Source of the DNA: Clostridiales bacterium
GTDB taxonomy: Bacteria; Bacillota; Clostridia; Lachnospirales; Lachnospiraceae
Direction of reading: 5' to 3'
Length of the DNA: 64,000 nucleotides
Assembly: GCA_018372435.1 (NCBI GenBank)
Contig: JAHAJA010000001.1
Span: 186,001-250,000, forward strand
A program made the position numbers and the translations under genes. This document shows, one piece after another, positions 49,550 to 58,282 of the stretch (position 1 is the stretch's first letter; every line of letters starts with the position of its first letter). The notes under the pieces are model-generated. The model worked only from the letters and a program-made list of their open reading frames with translations, was not told the origin of the DNA and did not search any database.

Positions 49550-49623
49550 AAAAAACCAAGAAGTTAAATATCTATAACGTGCACCATTTACTTGTCGTAG
49601 ATATTCACTTTCTTGGTTTTTTA
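49550..49623. terminator. Bidirectional terminator msrAB / GH5 gene
   Basis: AAAAAACCAAGAAGT pairs with ACTTTCTTGGTTTTTT; an inner stem pairs ATATCTA with TAGATAT. Both flanks carry A/T runs, fitting the convergent gene arrangement. Confidence 0.85.
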
Positions 49624-49682
49624 TTTTCTTGGATTACAATGGATGAATTCTTAAGCTATATGAGCTTTCAATAGTTAAAGAC

Positions 49683-52079
49683 CTAATTCACACTTGTAAC
49701 AAGAAAGGCCTCCCACGCACCGGCAACTGTTTCACTAATGGCAAGTAGTTTACTGTTTTGATTTATTTGAACATACTTACCGTTAGCAACTGAATAGATA
49801 GCATATTGGGTGTCAGTAATTTTTTCAAGATAGAATTTTTCCCATGTACCAATAGTGCTACTTCTTGGGAGAAGTTGATTGTCTTCATCAATAACGGCAC
49901 AAACATATTTTCCATTCGCTCTTGATTTGAATGATACCGTACCATCAGAGTTGTTTTCTATATATAGGGTTTCCCATGCCCCGCTACAGGAGTCACGGTT
50001 TGCAACAAGTGGATTACTTCCATTGTTTTCCGCACAGACAACCTTGCCATTTTGAATTGATGTGATGCAGTAATCGCCATTACCCAAGGTTGCATAACTG
50101 ATTTTTTCAATAATAATAGAAGAAGTTTTATCATTAAAGTCTCCAAGAGAAGAGGCATCTGAAAGAAGAACCTTTTTACTTCCTTTAAAATCAGCATCGT
50201 TGTATAGTGTAATCTTATAGCCCTTTGGAACTTTTACTGATGATATGGAATCATTTGTAATTCCTTTTGAAACCATATCATTATAATTATATTTTCCTGG
50301 TTTTAGGTTTGTGGAATGCCCACTATAATTTGCATCTATGTAGAAGTCAGCACCAGTTTCCCCAGCATTAGGATCATAAGTAAGGTCAGAAGAACTTCCT
50401 ACCCGTGTGATTTTAAATGCTTCCCAAGCTCCAGCTACGGAACTGCTAGTAGCTGTTAATTTGCCCTGTTTGTTTAAATCGGCCTGAATATATTTGTTGT
50501 TTGCTATGGCCTGAATGGAGTATCCACCAGTGGCAATCGAGACAAGCCTAAACTTCTCCCAAGTGCCGATTGATAGACTCCGAGCAAGAAGCTGATTTTC
50601 TTCGTCAATTACAGCACACACATATTTATTATTTGCAGCAGATTTAAAAGAAACCGTACCGTCACTATTATTTTGCAGAATAAGTGTTTCCCAAGCTCCA
50701 CCACAAGATTCACGGTTGGCGATGAGAGGATCGGAACCGCTATTTTCAGCGCATACAACACCACCATTGGCAATGGAGGTAATATAATATTCACCGTCAG
50801 TTAGCAAACCACCCGATGGATTTCCAGAATCTATTGTTCCAGGAAGATAAGATTTGATAACATTGTATATCTTGGTATTTACCCATGCATTATTGGTTCC
50901 TACAGTGGACCATTTTTGTCTTATGGTAGCCGCAGAATCATTATAGATATCTACAGCACTTGGACTATGATTATAGATACCCCAAGAACTGTTTCCGGTT
51001 ACTTTGTATGTCCATGTTGTCCAGTGCCAGCCTTGTTTGTTGTAGGTGGACATTGTGTTTTTCCAAGCATCTTCAACATCAAAGCAAGTAAATTCACCAA
51101 CGAAAGTAGGGACACCGTAATTATGGTTAGTAATGTCGTTTACTTTACTTGCCGTATAAGAAGCTTGACCAGAAGCGCTGGTAACATGATCCCATGGATA
51201 ATAATGATACTCATAAGCTACGTTACTCCAGCCATAAGTAGAAGGATGCGGTAAGTCATTGGCATCCCAGCAGGATTCCATTATAATAATATGATCGGAA
51301 TCTTTTGATCGGATTGTATTATAGATTTCGTTATAGAAATCCCATTGTACACTTGTAGTTGCCGCAGCTTTAATGCCTGGTTCGTTTAAGATATCATAAG
51401 CGGCAATAGCAGGATTACCGTTAAAATGTTCGGCAATTTTTTCCCATAACCACAGAGTTTTGGAGCGGTTTGTTTGATTCCAGTACAGTTGTTTGCCATC
51501 ATTGATTTCGCCAGAGTGGTCCATGCCATTTTGGGAGCCAAATGCTCCATGTAAATCAAGAATTACATAGATTCCGCGTTGACTACAGTTGTTTACGAAC
51601 CAATCCAGACGATTCCAAGCATTAGATTTTAAGTTGCCGTTATCATCGCATAGATTCATGTAAGTAAAGGGAAGACGTATAACGCTCATACCCATAGCAG
51701 CACAGTTATCAAAATCCTGCTCTGTCCAATAATTATCTTCATAAACAGCAATTAGTTCATCTCGAACAGTGGTACCAAAACGGTTCTTTAACGTATTCAT
51801 CATGGTCTTCTGGTCACTAGCGTTGGTTGGATTCATCCAATGTTCTTGTACAAGCCAACCACCAGCATTGGTTCCCCTTAGATACACAGAATCACCGTTC
51901 CCGTAATTCTTTTTAATTGAAGTTTTGTTAGTCTTCAAAAAGTCTGCAGAAGTAAGGCTAACAGCAGCCTTAACGGTTGGTGTAGGTGATAATGCGGTAC
52001 CTGTAAATAATAAGCTGACTGTTATAGTCAGACTAAGCAGGGCACTCAGCCCTTTGGTGAGAAAATGTTTCTTTTTCAT
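49683..52079 (-). CDS. Secreted GH5 glycoside hydrolase with trefoil-like and crystallin-like modules
   Basis: A 798-residue exported beta-glycanase. Signal peptide about 1-39, cleaved near VKAAVS. The GH5 domain (about 50-410) has the conserved Arg/His positions (SVIRLPF, YHYYPWDHV), acid/base Glu233 in DILNEPG and nucleophile Glu329 in TFVGEFTC. Two fascin/ricin-like beta-trefoil modules (about 427-560 and 667-798) are roughly 75 percent alike in their first halves (SCGGAWETL / SCSGAWETL) and flank a beta-gamma-crystallin-like domain (about 577-658, ADFYIDANYSGHSTNLKPG). The substrate may be beta-glucan or mannan; sequence does not decide. AAAGGGAGG precedes the ATG. Confidence 0.9.
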   Translation of the reverse strand: MKKKHFLTKGLSALLSLTITVSLLFTGTALSPTPTVKAAVSLTSADFLKTNKTSIKKNYGNGDSVYLRGTNAGGWLVQEHWMNPTNASDQKTMMNTLKNRFGTTVRDELIAVYEDNYWTEQDFDNCAAMGMSVIRLPFTYMNLCDDNGNLKSNAWNRLDWFVNNCSQRGIYVILDLHGAFGSQNGMDHSGEINDGKQLYWNQTNRSKTLWLWEKIAEHFNGNPAIAAYDILNEPGIKAAATTSVQWDFYNEIYNTIRSKDSDHIIIMESCWDANDLPHPSTYGWSNVAYEYHYYPWDHVTSASGQASYTASKVNDITNHNYGVPTFVGEFTCFDVEDAWKNTMSTYNKQGWHWTTWTYKVTGNSSWGIYNHSPSAVDIYNDSAATIRQKWSTVGTNNAWVNTKIYNVIKSYLPGTIDSGNPSGGLLTDGEYYITSIANGGVVCAENSGSDPLIANRESCGGAWETLILQNNSDGTVSFKSAANNKYVCAVIDEENQLLARSLSIGTWEKFRLVSIATGGYSIQAIANNKYIQADLNKQGKLTATSSSVAGAWEAFKITRVGSSSDLTYDPNAGETGADFYIDANYSGHSTNLKPGKYNYNDMVSKGITNDSISSVKVPKGYKITLYNDADFKGSKKVLLSDASSLGDFNDKTSSIIIEKISYATLGNGDYCITSIQNGKVVCAENNGSNPLVANRDSCSGAWETLYIENNSDGTVSFKSRANGKYVCAVIDEDNQLLPRSSTIGTWEKFYLEKITDTQYAIYSVANGKYVQINQNSKLLAISETVAGAWEAFLVTSVN

Positions 52080-52201
52080 CGTGTAAACCTCCCTTTAAAT
52101 TATCAAAGTGAATTGTGAGATTCTAGGCTGAACAGATAGCGTATCTTTGCCTATCAATCTTTTGAAATCACAAAGATTCTCTTAGTTACCAAAAAACTAT
52201 A

Positions 52202-52227
52202 ATTATATTAAAACGTTTTAATATAAT
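52202..52227. promoter_or_regulatory. Perfect 26-base palindrome, LacI-type operator candidate
   Basis: ATTATATTAAAAC (52202-52214) is followed directly by its exact complement GTTTTAATATAAT (52215-52227). The core AAAACGTTTT fits LacI/GalR-type operators with a central CG. It lies about 125 bases upstream of the GH5 start codon. Confidence 0.72.
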
Positions 52228-52437
52228 CTTAAAAAATAAATCTATGCGGTAATATAAAGGTTAGAACTGATAAGTAATGCAAAAACAATATGGAAAATAC
52301 ATGGGAAAATGTACAAATTTATTACTTTTTCATTATATTACCATTAATATAATAAAAAAGCAACAAAGAAAAATAATAAATAATAAAAAAAATATACAAA
52401 CTGTCGTAAAACACTATTAAAATGAATTGATAATCGA

Positions 52438-52452
52438 GTGAAACGTTTTAAC
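52438..52452. promoter_or_regulatory. Second AACGTTT site
   Basis: GTGAAACGTTTTAAC carries the same central AAACGTTT as the palindrome at 52202 and resembles a catabolite-responsive element. A third, GGAACGTTTC, lies at 52531-52540. The sites may be bound by one LacI-family protein or CcpA. Confidence 0.5.
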
Positions 52453-52724
52453 TTTGAGGTGTAGTATTTGGCTCAGAATACCAGTAATGTTGTTGAATAA
52501 ACTATCGATAGAATCATGACCTAATAAAAGGGAACGTTTCTTAACAAAGGAGCTAGCGAGACATCTATTACCAACGATTACGATTGCAGTATATTCTTAT
52601 ATGGCTTTAGGCTATCTTGTTATGGGTAGTAAGTTATTCATATAGCTGGTATACTAAACTTATGATATAATACAAGTTAATATAAGTAAAAAAAAAGAAT
52701 TTAAAAAGTGTAGGGTGGGTAATA

Positions 52725-54215
52725 TTGAATAAGAGTAAAGTTAAAAATAGTTTTTTTTCACTTGGTGTCCTTTGTAGTTCATTACTTATTTGCGAAGTTC
52801 TTTACCGTTATGATTTTGGAAGTCAAAATATAAATATTGTTATGTCTATGGCAATATTTGTTATTACAGCTGTTACAGAGGGATATATTTATGGTGTGTT
52901 ATCAGCAGTTATCGGTGTATTTGCATATGATTTTCTAATAATTTCTCCAAGATTAGGTTTTAGTTTTACTGTGAACTTTCCAGTAACACTTATTGTCCTA
53001 CTACTTGTGGTATTTACTAGCAGCACAATTACTAATAGGATTAAGGCGCAGGCGAAGGAGGCTAAGCAAAAGCGTCAACATGCTGAATTGTTATACAGTA
53101 TTAATCGTAAACTTCTATCTACAAGAGATATGGATACCATCATAGGATACTCGATGGAATACCTCACAGATGAGTTGGTACATTCCATAGCTTTTTTTGA
53201 AGAGATTAAATCAGCGGACAAATTAAATCCTTATTTTATTCGTGTGAAAAATGATGTAGACATTGATTATTTTAAGAGAGAGGGGGTAGCTAATCTAGTA
53301 AGACAAGCGGCAGATAAGCAGGAAGCCTTAGAGGATAAAGACTATGGCTACTTTTTACCAGTTGTTACACAGAACATTACGTATGGGGTATTTGCTTTTG
53401 CTTTTATGGCAAGAGAATTGAATAAGAAGCAAAAGATATTTTTAGAGATTATAGCGGAACAAACAGCTCAAGCGATTAGAATGTATCGTCTTACGGTAGA
53501 GCAACAAGAAGTTAATGTGATGATAGAAACGGAAAAGGGAAGGAACAGTTTTCTAAGAAGTAGATCTCACGATTTGAGAACACCGCTTACAGGAATTATG
53601 GGGGCTAGTTCTACTTTATTAGAAGAAGGGGAGAAGATCCCTAATGAAGAACGTACCAAACTGATAGAGGGAATACAAAGTGATTCTCAGTGGCTTCTTA
53701 ATATGATTGAGAACATATTATCTATTACGAAGGTTCAGAAGAACAATATGGTGATTCATAAATCGGAAGAAATCCTAGAAGAGATTATAGAAGGAGCTGT
53801 ACTAACTTTTCGAAAACGCTTTCCTAATGCCAAAATCACTGTAAAACTGCCTGAAAATGTGATTTTGCTTCCGGTAGATGTTATGTTAATCTCTCAAGTT
53901 ATTATTAATCTTTTGGAAAATACACAAAGACATGCGCTAGGCCAAAGATCGGATGTGGCAATAGAAGTTAAGGAGATGGAGGGCTTTGTGAGTTTTATAG
54001 TGAGCGATACTGGTCCAGGAATAGATCAAAAGATTCTTCCATTGCTATTTAAATCTGCGATTACACCGGATGCCCCGTGTAGAGATTCAACGAGAAATTT
54101 GGGAATCGGACTTTCTATTTGTGGCACTATAATTAAAGCTCATGGAGGCGAGATGTGTGCCAGTAATCGTCCAGAAGGTGGAGCGCAATTTATGTTTACG
54201 ATACCTCTTTGCTAG
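52725..54215 (+). CDS. KdpD-like sensor kinase lacking the KdpD input domain
   Basis: A 496-residue kinase. Residues 8-105 are the four-helix DUF4118 membrane module of KdpD (MSMAIFVITAVTEGYIYGVLSAVIGVFAYDFLIISPR), followed by a GAF-like region (about 120-255), the HisKA box FLRSRSHDLRTPLTGIMGAS and a HATPase (ENTQRHA; SDTGPGIDQ; LGIGLSI). Classical KdpD has an additional N-terminal ATP-binding/USP part that is missing. No kdpFABC is nearby. It starts with TTG after a weak GTAGGGTGG; coordinates rest on that. The regulator starts 43 bases later. Confidence 0.85.
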   Translation: MNKSKVKNSFFSLGVLCSSLLICEVLYRYDFGSQNINIVMSMAIFVITAVTEGYIYGVLSAVIGVFAYDFLIISPRLGFSFTVNFPVTLIVLLLVVFTSSTITNRIKAQAKEAKQKRQHAELLYSINRKLLSTRDMDTIIGYSMEYLTDELVHSIAFFEEIKSADKLNPYFIRVKNDVDIDYFKREGVANLVRQAADKQEALEDKDYGYFLPVVTQNITYGVFAFAFMARELNKKQKIFLEIIAEQTAQAIRMYRLTVEQQEVNVMIETEKGRNSFLRSRSHDLRTPLTGIMGASSTLLEEGEKIPNEERTKLIEGIQSDSQWLLNMIENILSITKVQKNNMVIHKSEEILEEIIEGAVLTFRKRFPNAKITVKLPENVILLPVDVMLISQVIINLLENTQRHALGQRSDVAIEVKEMEGFVSFIVSDTGPGIDQKILPLLFKSAITPDAPCRDSTRNLGIGLSICGTIIKAHGGEMCASNRPEGGAQFMFTIPLC

Positions 54216-54258
54216 GAAGTTAAATAAATGTTATTAAATGATTGAAGAAGGTGATGGT

Positions 54259-54930
54259 ATGTTCAAGATTCTTGTTGTAGAAGATGATGAAGTATTAAAT
54301 AAAATGGTATGTGCAAAGCTTAAACAGGAAGCCTTTGAAACTTTTTCAGCGTTTGATGGAGAAGAGGCACTTAAATTAATGGATCAGGAATATATTGATT
54401 TAATAATTAGTGATATTATGATGCCAAATATGAACGGATATGAACTTACGAAAGAATTAAGGGATGCAGCATATACAACCCCAGTGTTAATGATAACTGC
54501 GAAAGATCAGATAGAAGATATGGAAAAAGGTTTTGTAGCTGGTACAGATGATTATATGATTAAACCAGTTAATTTGAAAGAGCTTGTATTGCGTGTAAAT
54601 GCGTTATTACGTCGTGCACAGATTGCCAATGAAAAAAAGTTAAAGATAGGAAATACAGTGTTGGACTACGAAGCATTGACGGTCCAAAACGAAGAAGGAG
54701 TGCAGACACTTCCACCGAAAGAATTCTATCTTTTATATAAACTTCTGAGTAATCCTAATAAGATTTTTACTAGACTTGATTTGCTTGATGAAATATGGGG
54801 AATGGATACAGAAGTGGATGACAGAACAGTGGATTCTCATATAAAAAAACTGCGTAGAAAATTTGAGACTAGTCCAGACTTTGAAATTATCACAGTTAGA
54901 GGGCTTGGATATAAAGTGGGATACCGATAA
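54259..54930 (+). CDS. OmpR-family response regulator
   Basis: A 223-residue regulator. The receiver has ILVVEDDEVLN, the phospho-Asp in LIISDIMMPNMNG, MITAKD and the Lys in MIKPVN. The C-terminal winged helix has PPKEFYLLYKLLSNPNKIFTR and DRTVDSHIKKLRRKFE. It lies between two histidine kinase genes: the KdpD-like one upstream and a HAMP kinase 12 bases downstream. KdpE-type regulation of potassium uptake is possible by analogy, but no target was found. AAGGTGATGG lies before the ATG at 54259. Confidence 0.9.
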   Translation: MFKILVVEDDEVLNKMVCAKLKQEAFETFSAFDGEEALKLMDQEYIDLIISDIMMPNMNGYELTKELRDAAYTTPVLMITAKDQIEDMEKGFVAGTDDYMIKPVNLKELVLRVNALLRRAQIANEKKLKIGNTVLDYEALTVQNEEGVQTLPPKEFYLLYKLLSNPNKIFTRLDLLDEIWGMDTEVDDRTVDSHIKKLRRKFETSPDFEIITVRGLGYKVGYR

Positions 54931-54942
54931 AAGGAGGGAATT

Positions 54943-56019
54943 ATGAAAAACAAGAAGAAGGAAAAGTTTAGAATTCCTTTAAGTAATTATTTTGCTTTCA
55001 TATTCAGTATAATTTTGTGTATTTCGTGTTTTATTGCTGGTCTGCTTGTTTGTACTTCATTTCTCTGGTTTTATCAAGGTGAGATAACTGTTAAGATAAC
55101 GGTTATAATATGTATTTTAGTTTGTTTGTTGGTGGCGGTTATTGGAAGCGCAACTATGTGGTTTGGAAGTAGATATTTGATTAAGCCGATTATTAAATTA
55201 AGGGATGGTTTCCGCCAGGTGACAGAGGGTAACTTTCAAGTAGCCATAAAGAGAAATACGAACTACCGAGGTGGTTACCAATATACCAACGAACTGGATG
55301 AGCTTACAGAGAATTTTAACCGTATGGTTAAAGAGCTTAATAACATGGATTATATGCGAAAAGACTTTATGAGTAATGTATCCCATGAGGTAAAGACCCC
55401 GGTGGCGGCAATTACAGGTTTTACTGAAATATTATTAGATGGTGGTTTATCAGAAGAAGAACAGAAGGAATATTTAGGTTTAGTAAATGAACAGTCTATT
55501 CGGTTATCAAATTTATGTGAGAATATGTTACGACTCTCTAGGTTGGATAATCAAGAAATCGTACCTCAAGGTGATGTTGTGCAGTTGGATGAACAGATAC
55601 GTAAAACAGTTATTATCCTATCTGAAAAGTGGCAAGAGAAGGAAATGGAGTTTCATCTAAATCTAGAGAAAAATCATGTAAAAAGTAATGCGGATTTGCT
55701 TTTTCAGGTGTGGATGAATCTGATTGATAATGCCATTAAATATTCGGATTCAGGGAAAAGGATATGGATTAAAGAATCAAGTAATGCAAATGAAATTATC
55801 GTAGAGATAGAAGATGAGGGAATTGGTATTGATTCGGATAAGAAAGGTAAGATTTTTGATAAGTTTTACCAGTGCGATGAATCGCATAAAAAGAAAGGGA
55901 ATGGTCTTGGACTTTCCATTGTAAAACGTATCGTAACAATGCTTTCGGGATCGATTCAATGTGAAAGTGAATGGGGGAAGGGAACCAAGTTTATTGTGAG
56001 AATACCAAATAATAAATAA
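54943..56019 (+). CDS. HAMP-domain histidine kinase
   Basis: A 358-residue kinase with two membrane helices (about 14-40 and 47-72) separated only by a few residues, so almost no extracellular sensor. A HAMP linker follows (IKPIIKLRDGFRQVTEGNFQV), then the HisKA box SNVSHEVKTPVAAITGFTEIL and HATPase boxes NLIDNAIKYS, EDEGIGIDSD and GNGLGLSIV. Such intramembrane-sensing kinases usually detect cell-envelope stress. AAAGGAGGG precedes the ATG. It completes a kinase-regulator-kinase operon ending at a terminator. Confidence 0.9.
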   Translation: MKNKKKEKFRIPLSNYFAFIFSIILCISCFIAGLLVCTSFLWFYQGEITVKITVIICILVCLLVAVIGSATMWFGSRYLIKPIIKLRDGFRQVTEGNFQVAIKRNTNYRGGYQYTNELDELTENFNRMVKELNNMDYMRKDFMSNVSHEVKTPVAAITGFTEILLDGGLSEEEQKEYLGLVNEQSIRLSNLCENMLRLSRLDNQEIVPQGDVVQLDEQIRKTVIILSEKWQEKEMEFHLNLEKNHVKSNADLLFQVWMNLIDNAIKYSDSGKRIWIKESSNANEIIVEIEDEGIGIDSDKKGKIFDKFYQCDESHKKKGNGLGLSIVKRIVTMLSGSIQCESEWGKGTKFIVRIPNNK

Positions 56020-56318
56020 TGCCACTAATTGCGCAGTAAGCAGATACAAGAAAACAATTGTCATACAATCTGTATAGACCACCGATTTGTTAAAACGAAA
56101 CGGTGGTCTTTTTTCAAATTCCTATGTTTGAAAAAATTTTCTGTATGGGTAAAATAGCTGATAAAAAATTAATTTGATTGCAACATTTCTAACTTCTTAA
56201 GTGTATATAAGATAGAACCGTAAGAAAGCCGGTTACTATTTATGGATATCTGGTCAACTGAGACAATTATAGGCATGACCATATTAGTCCGTTGACCAAG
56301 AAGAAAGGGAATGATAAT
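56020..56318. other. Intergenic region with terminator and inverted repeat
   Basis: The terminator at 56076-56115 ends the two-component operon. Further on, TGGTCAAC (56251-56258) and GTTGACCA (56291-56298) form an inverted repeat just before the lipoprotein's ribosome site, a possible operator or leader hairpin. Confidence 0.5.
56076..56115 (+). terminator. Terminator of the kinase-regulator-kinase operon
   Basis: AGACCACCG (56076-56084) pairs with CGGTGGTCT (56101-56109), followed by TTTTTT. Confidence 0.88.
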
Positions 56319-56825
56319 ATGAAGAAAATGATGAAATGTGTAATGGTATTAGCTATGGTAGCATCAATGACAGGTTGCGGTAAGGAAACTAAAACACCAA
56401 CAGAGCCTGTAGAAGAGAATACTCAAATTCCAAATCCATTTGCGGAGTGTGAGACTATTGAGGAAGCAGAAAAAATTGCCGGATTTGATCTTGTGATACC
56501 AGAGAAAGTACCAGATGGATTTATCAATAAGAATATCAGTGCAATTCAGAATGAGATGATTGATATCACTTACGATAATGGAGAAGATAAATTATGTATT
56601 CGTAAGGGGAAGGGAACGGATGATGTAAGTGGTGATTATACACAGTATGATGAGATATCTACGGTAGAAGTTAATAATCGAAGTGTAACACTAAAAGGAA
56701 GTGGCGATAAGATTAATGTGGCTGTTTGGAAAGACGAAGATTTTGCATATTCAATTGTTGTGAACAGCGGAGAAGAAGGTATTGATAGCAACGTAATTAC
56801 TGATATGGTAAAAGGAATAGAATAA
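56319..56825 (+). CDS. DUF4367-like lipoprotein
   Basis: A 168-residue predicted lipoprotein. A short hydrophobic signal (MKKMMKCVMVLAMVASMTGC) ends in the lipobox with Cys20. The mature part has ESTIEEAEKIAGF-like helix (here ETIEEAEKIAGFDLVIPEKVPDGF) followed by beta strands (IDITYDNGEDKLCIRKGKGTDDVSGDY). The same arrangement recurs in the C-terminal half of the anti-sigma-like protein at 57512, so these are paralogous domains. AAAGGGA precedes the ATG at 56319. Likely role: an extracytoplasmic sensor or decoy in the sigma module that follows. Confidence 0.75.
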   Translation: MKKMMKCVMVLAMVASMTGCGKETKTPTEPVEENTQIPNPFAECETIEEAEKIAGFDLVIPEKVPDGFINKNISAIQNEMIDITYDNGEDKLCIRKGKGTDDVSGDYTQYDEISTVEVNNRSVTLKGSGDKINVAVWKDEDFAYSIVVNSGEEGIDSNVITDMVKGIE

Positions 56826-56889
56826 AAGGAGTAGTGAAGCGCGACACTGTGGGGACTGGTGGCGCACTTCATATTATGCAGGAGCGGTT

Positions 56890-57522
56890 ATGAATAATGT
56901 ATGTATAAATCAAAGATTAAATATACCTTTAGGGACACGAGTAATACTAGTATTTTGTGAGCTTTTATTAGCGGCAAGAACAAGATTTTACTTTCTATTA
57001 AAAGAAGATTGTAAGGTACTGGATCGTGTAGTAACGAAAGCTGCAATAAACAACCAAGCAGAACATCTACTAAATGATTATGGTAATTCTGTATTACGAA
57101 TGGCATATTCCTATTTGCATAATACAAGTGATGCAGAAGATGTTTTGCAAGATACGATAATACGTTTTATTAAAGATAGACCAATGTTTGAATCGACATT
57201 ACACGAAAAAGCATGGGTTATGCGTGGTGCAATTAATATATGTAAAAACAAGATTAGATATAACAAGATAAGAACTACAGATGAACTAAGTGAAGAATTG
57301 ATGGGTGAAGAAAAAGAAGATTTAGCGTTTGTATGGGAAGCGGTTAAAAGCCTACCTGTAAAGTATCGTGAAGTAACACACCTCTATTATCATGAGGGAT
57401 ATTCTACTAGTCAGATTGCTTCGTTACTAGGAAAGAATGAACAGACGGTTCGATCCCTCTTACATCGAGCAAGAAAAAAACTTAAACTGATTCTAAAGGA
57501 GGTGTATGATTTTGAAGGGTAG
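56890..57522 (+). CDS. ECF-type RNA polymerase sigma factor
   Basis: A 210-residue sigma-70 family factor. Region 2 lies at about 65-125 (LLNDYGNSVLRMAYSYLHNTSDAEDVLQDTIIRF) and region 4 at about 150-205 (LPVKYREVTHLYYHEGYSTSQIASLLGKNEQTVRSLLHRARKKL). There is no region 3, as in ECF factors. The first 50 residues, with a hydrophobic stretch, are an unusual extension; the ATG has AGGAGCGG but a later start could be used. The following gene overlaps its end and encodes a membrane protein with the layout of an anti-sigma factor. Confidence 0.88.
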   Translation: MNNVCINQRLNIPLGTRVILVFCELLLAARTRFYFLLKEDCKVLDRVVTKAAINNQAEHLLNDYGNSVLRMAYSYLHNTSDAEDVLQDTIIRFIKDRPMFESTLHEKAWVMRGAINICKNKIRYNKIRTTDELSEELMGEEKEDLAFVWEAVKSLPVKYREVTHLYYHEGYSTSQIASLLGKNEQTVRSLLHRARKKLKLILKEVYDFEG

Positions 57523-58132
57523 GTATAATGAAATTATGAATAATATTCAAGTAACCGAAGAGATGCATGATAGAATTATGAGAAAAATTGACGAAACAGA
57601 TTTTAATACCGAAACAACAAATCGTAGTTCATATCATCAATATCGAAGAATTATATCTATAGCTGCTTGCTTAGCGATCATATGTATTGGAATTATTGGA
57701 GGTAAACTTATATTTAACAATGAAGAGAACTTAGTTGAACAAGTAGTGCCAGATATAGTGGAGTATAATTCAATTGCTGAACTAAGTCAAAATGCAGGAT
57801 TTGAGATTTCGGAGGTAAAGAACGTTCCTTTTAGTATTGAAAAGACCACATACACTCTGTATTGGGGAGAGTTAGCCGAGATAACGTACTCGAATGATGA
57901 AGAAGAACTTGTATATAGAAAAGCAGTTGGTAATGACGATATAAGTGGCATCTACAATGAATATTCTTTAGAAAAGAAATGTAAAATTGAAGATTATGAG
58001 GTAACCATTAAGGGAGATATGAATGGATACACTTTAGCTGTTTGGCAAAAAGATAGTTATACTTATTCGTTAGAATTCTCTATAAGTGTATCTGAAATAG
58101 AGATTTTAGATATAATAAAAAATTTGAATTAA
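57512..58132 (+). CDS. Putative anti-sigma factor with DUF4367-like domain
   Basis: A 206-residue single-span protein. Residues 1-45 are cytoplasmic (NEIMNNIQVTEEMHDRIMRKI, typical of sigma-binding heads), residues 50-68 the membrane span (RIISIAACLAIICIGIIGGKLIF), and the remainder an external domain with the same strand pattern as the upstream lipoprotein (VYRKAVGNDDISGIYNEYS; TIKGDMNGYTLAVWQKDSYTYS). The TTG at 57512 lies nine bases after AAAGGAGG; an ATG at 57506 is only three bases from it. It overlaps the sigma gene, so the two are made together. Confidence 0.75.
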   Translation: MKGRYNEIMNNIQVTEEMHDRIMRKIDETDFNTETTNRSSYHQYRRIISIAACLAIICIGIIGGKLIFNNEENLVEQVVPDIVEYNSIAELSQNAGFEISEVKNVPFSIEKTTYTLYWGELAEITYSNDEEELVYRKAVGNDDISGIYNEYSLEKKCKIEDYEVTIKGDMNGYTLAVWQKDSYTYSLEFSISVSEIEILDIIKNLN

Positions 58133-58138
58133 TAGTTA

Positions 58139-58178
58139 TATTTCAACTCCCTATGTATTGGCATGGGGAGTTGAAATC
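58139..58178 (+). terminator. Terminator after the anti-sigma gene
   Basis: ATTTCAACTCCC pairs with GGGGAGTTGAAAT (one G-U-type mismatch), around a 12-base loop. Only AAATCAT follows, so efficiency is uncertain. Confidence 0.55.
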
Positions 58179-58192
58179 ATAAATAGATATAG

Positions 58193-58221
58193 TTGACATA
58201 CTATTGAAATTTGAGTAAAAT
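58193..58221 (+). promoter_or_regulatory. Promoter of the BIG2-type gene
   Basis: TTGACA (58193-58198), 17 bases, TAAAAT (58216-58221); a near-consensus housekeeping promoter about 60 bases before the start codon. Confidence 0.72.
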
Positions 58222-58282
58222 TTAGTATAAGGTTGTTTTGTTACTAAAAATAACCAAAAATACATAAAGAGGAGTATAAATA

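Larger units (their letters stand above)
52080..52724. other. Divergent regulatory region GH5 / KdpD-like kinase
   Basis: No gene in about 645 bases. It holds a perfect 26-base palindrome at 52202-52227 and two related AACGTTT sites at 52438-52452 and 52531-52540, all LacI-operator-like. The stretch 52330-52430 is extremely A-rich. TATAAT at 52664-52669 may serve the kinase gene. Confidence 0.6.
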
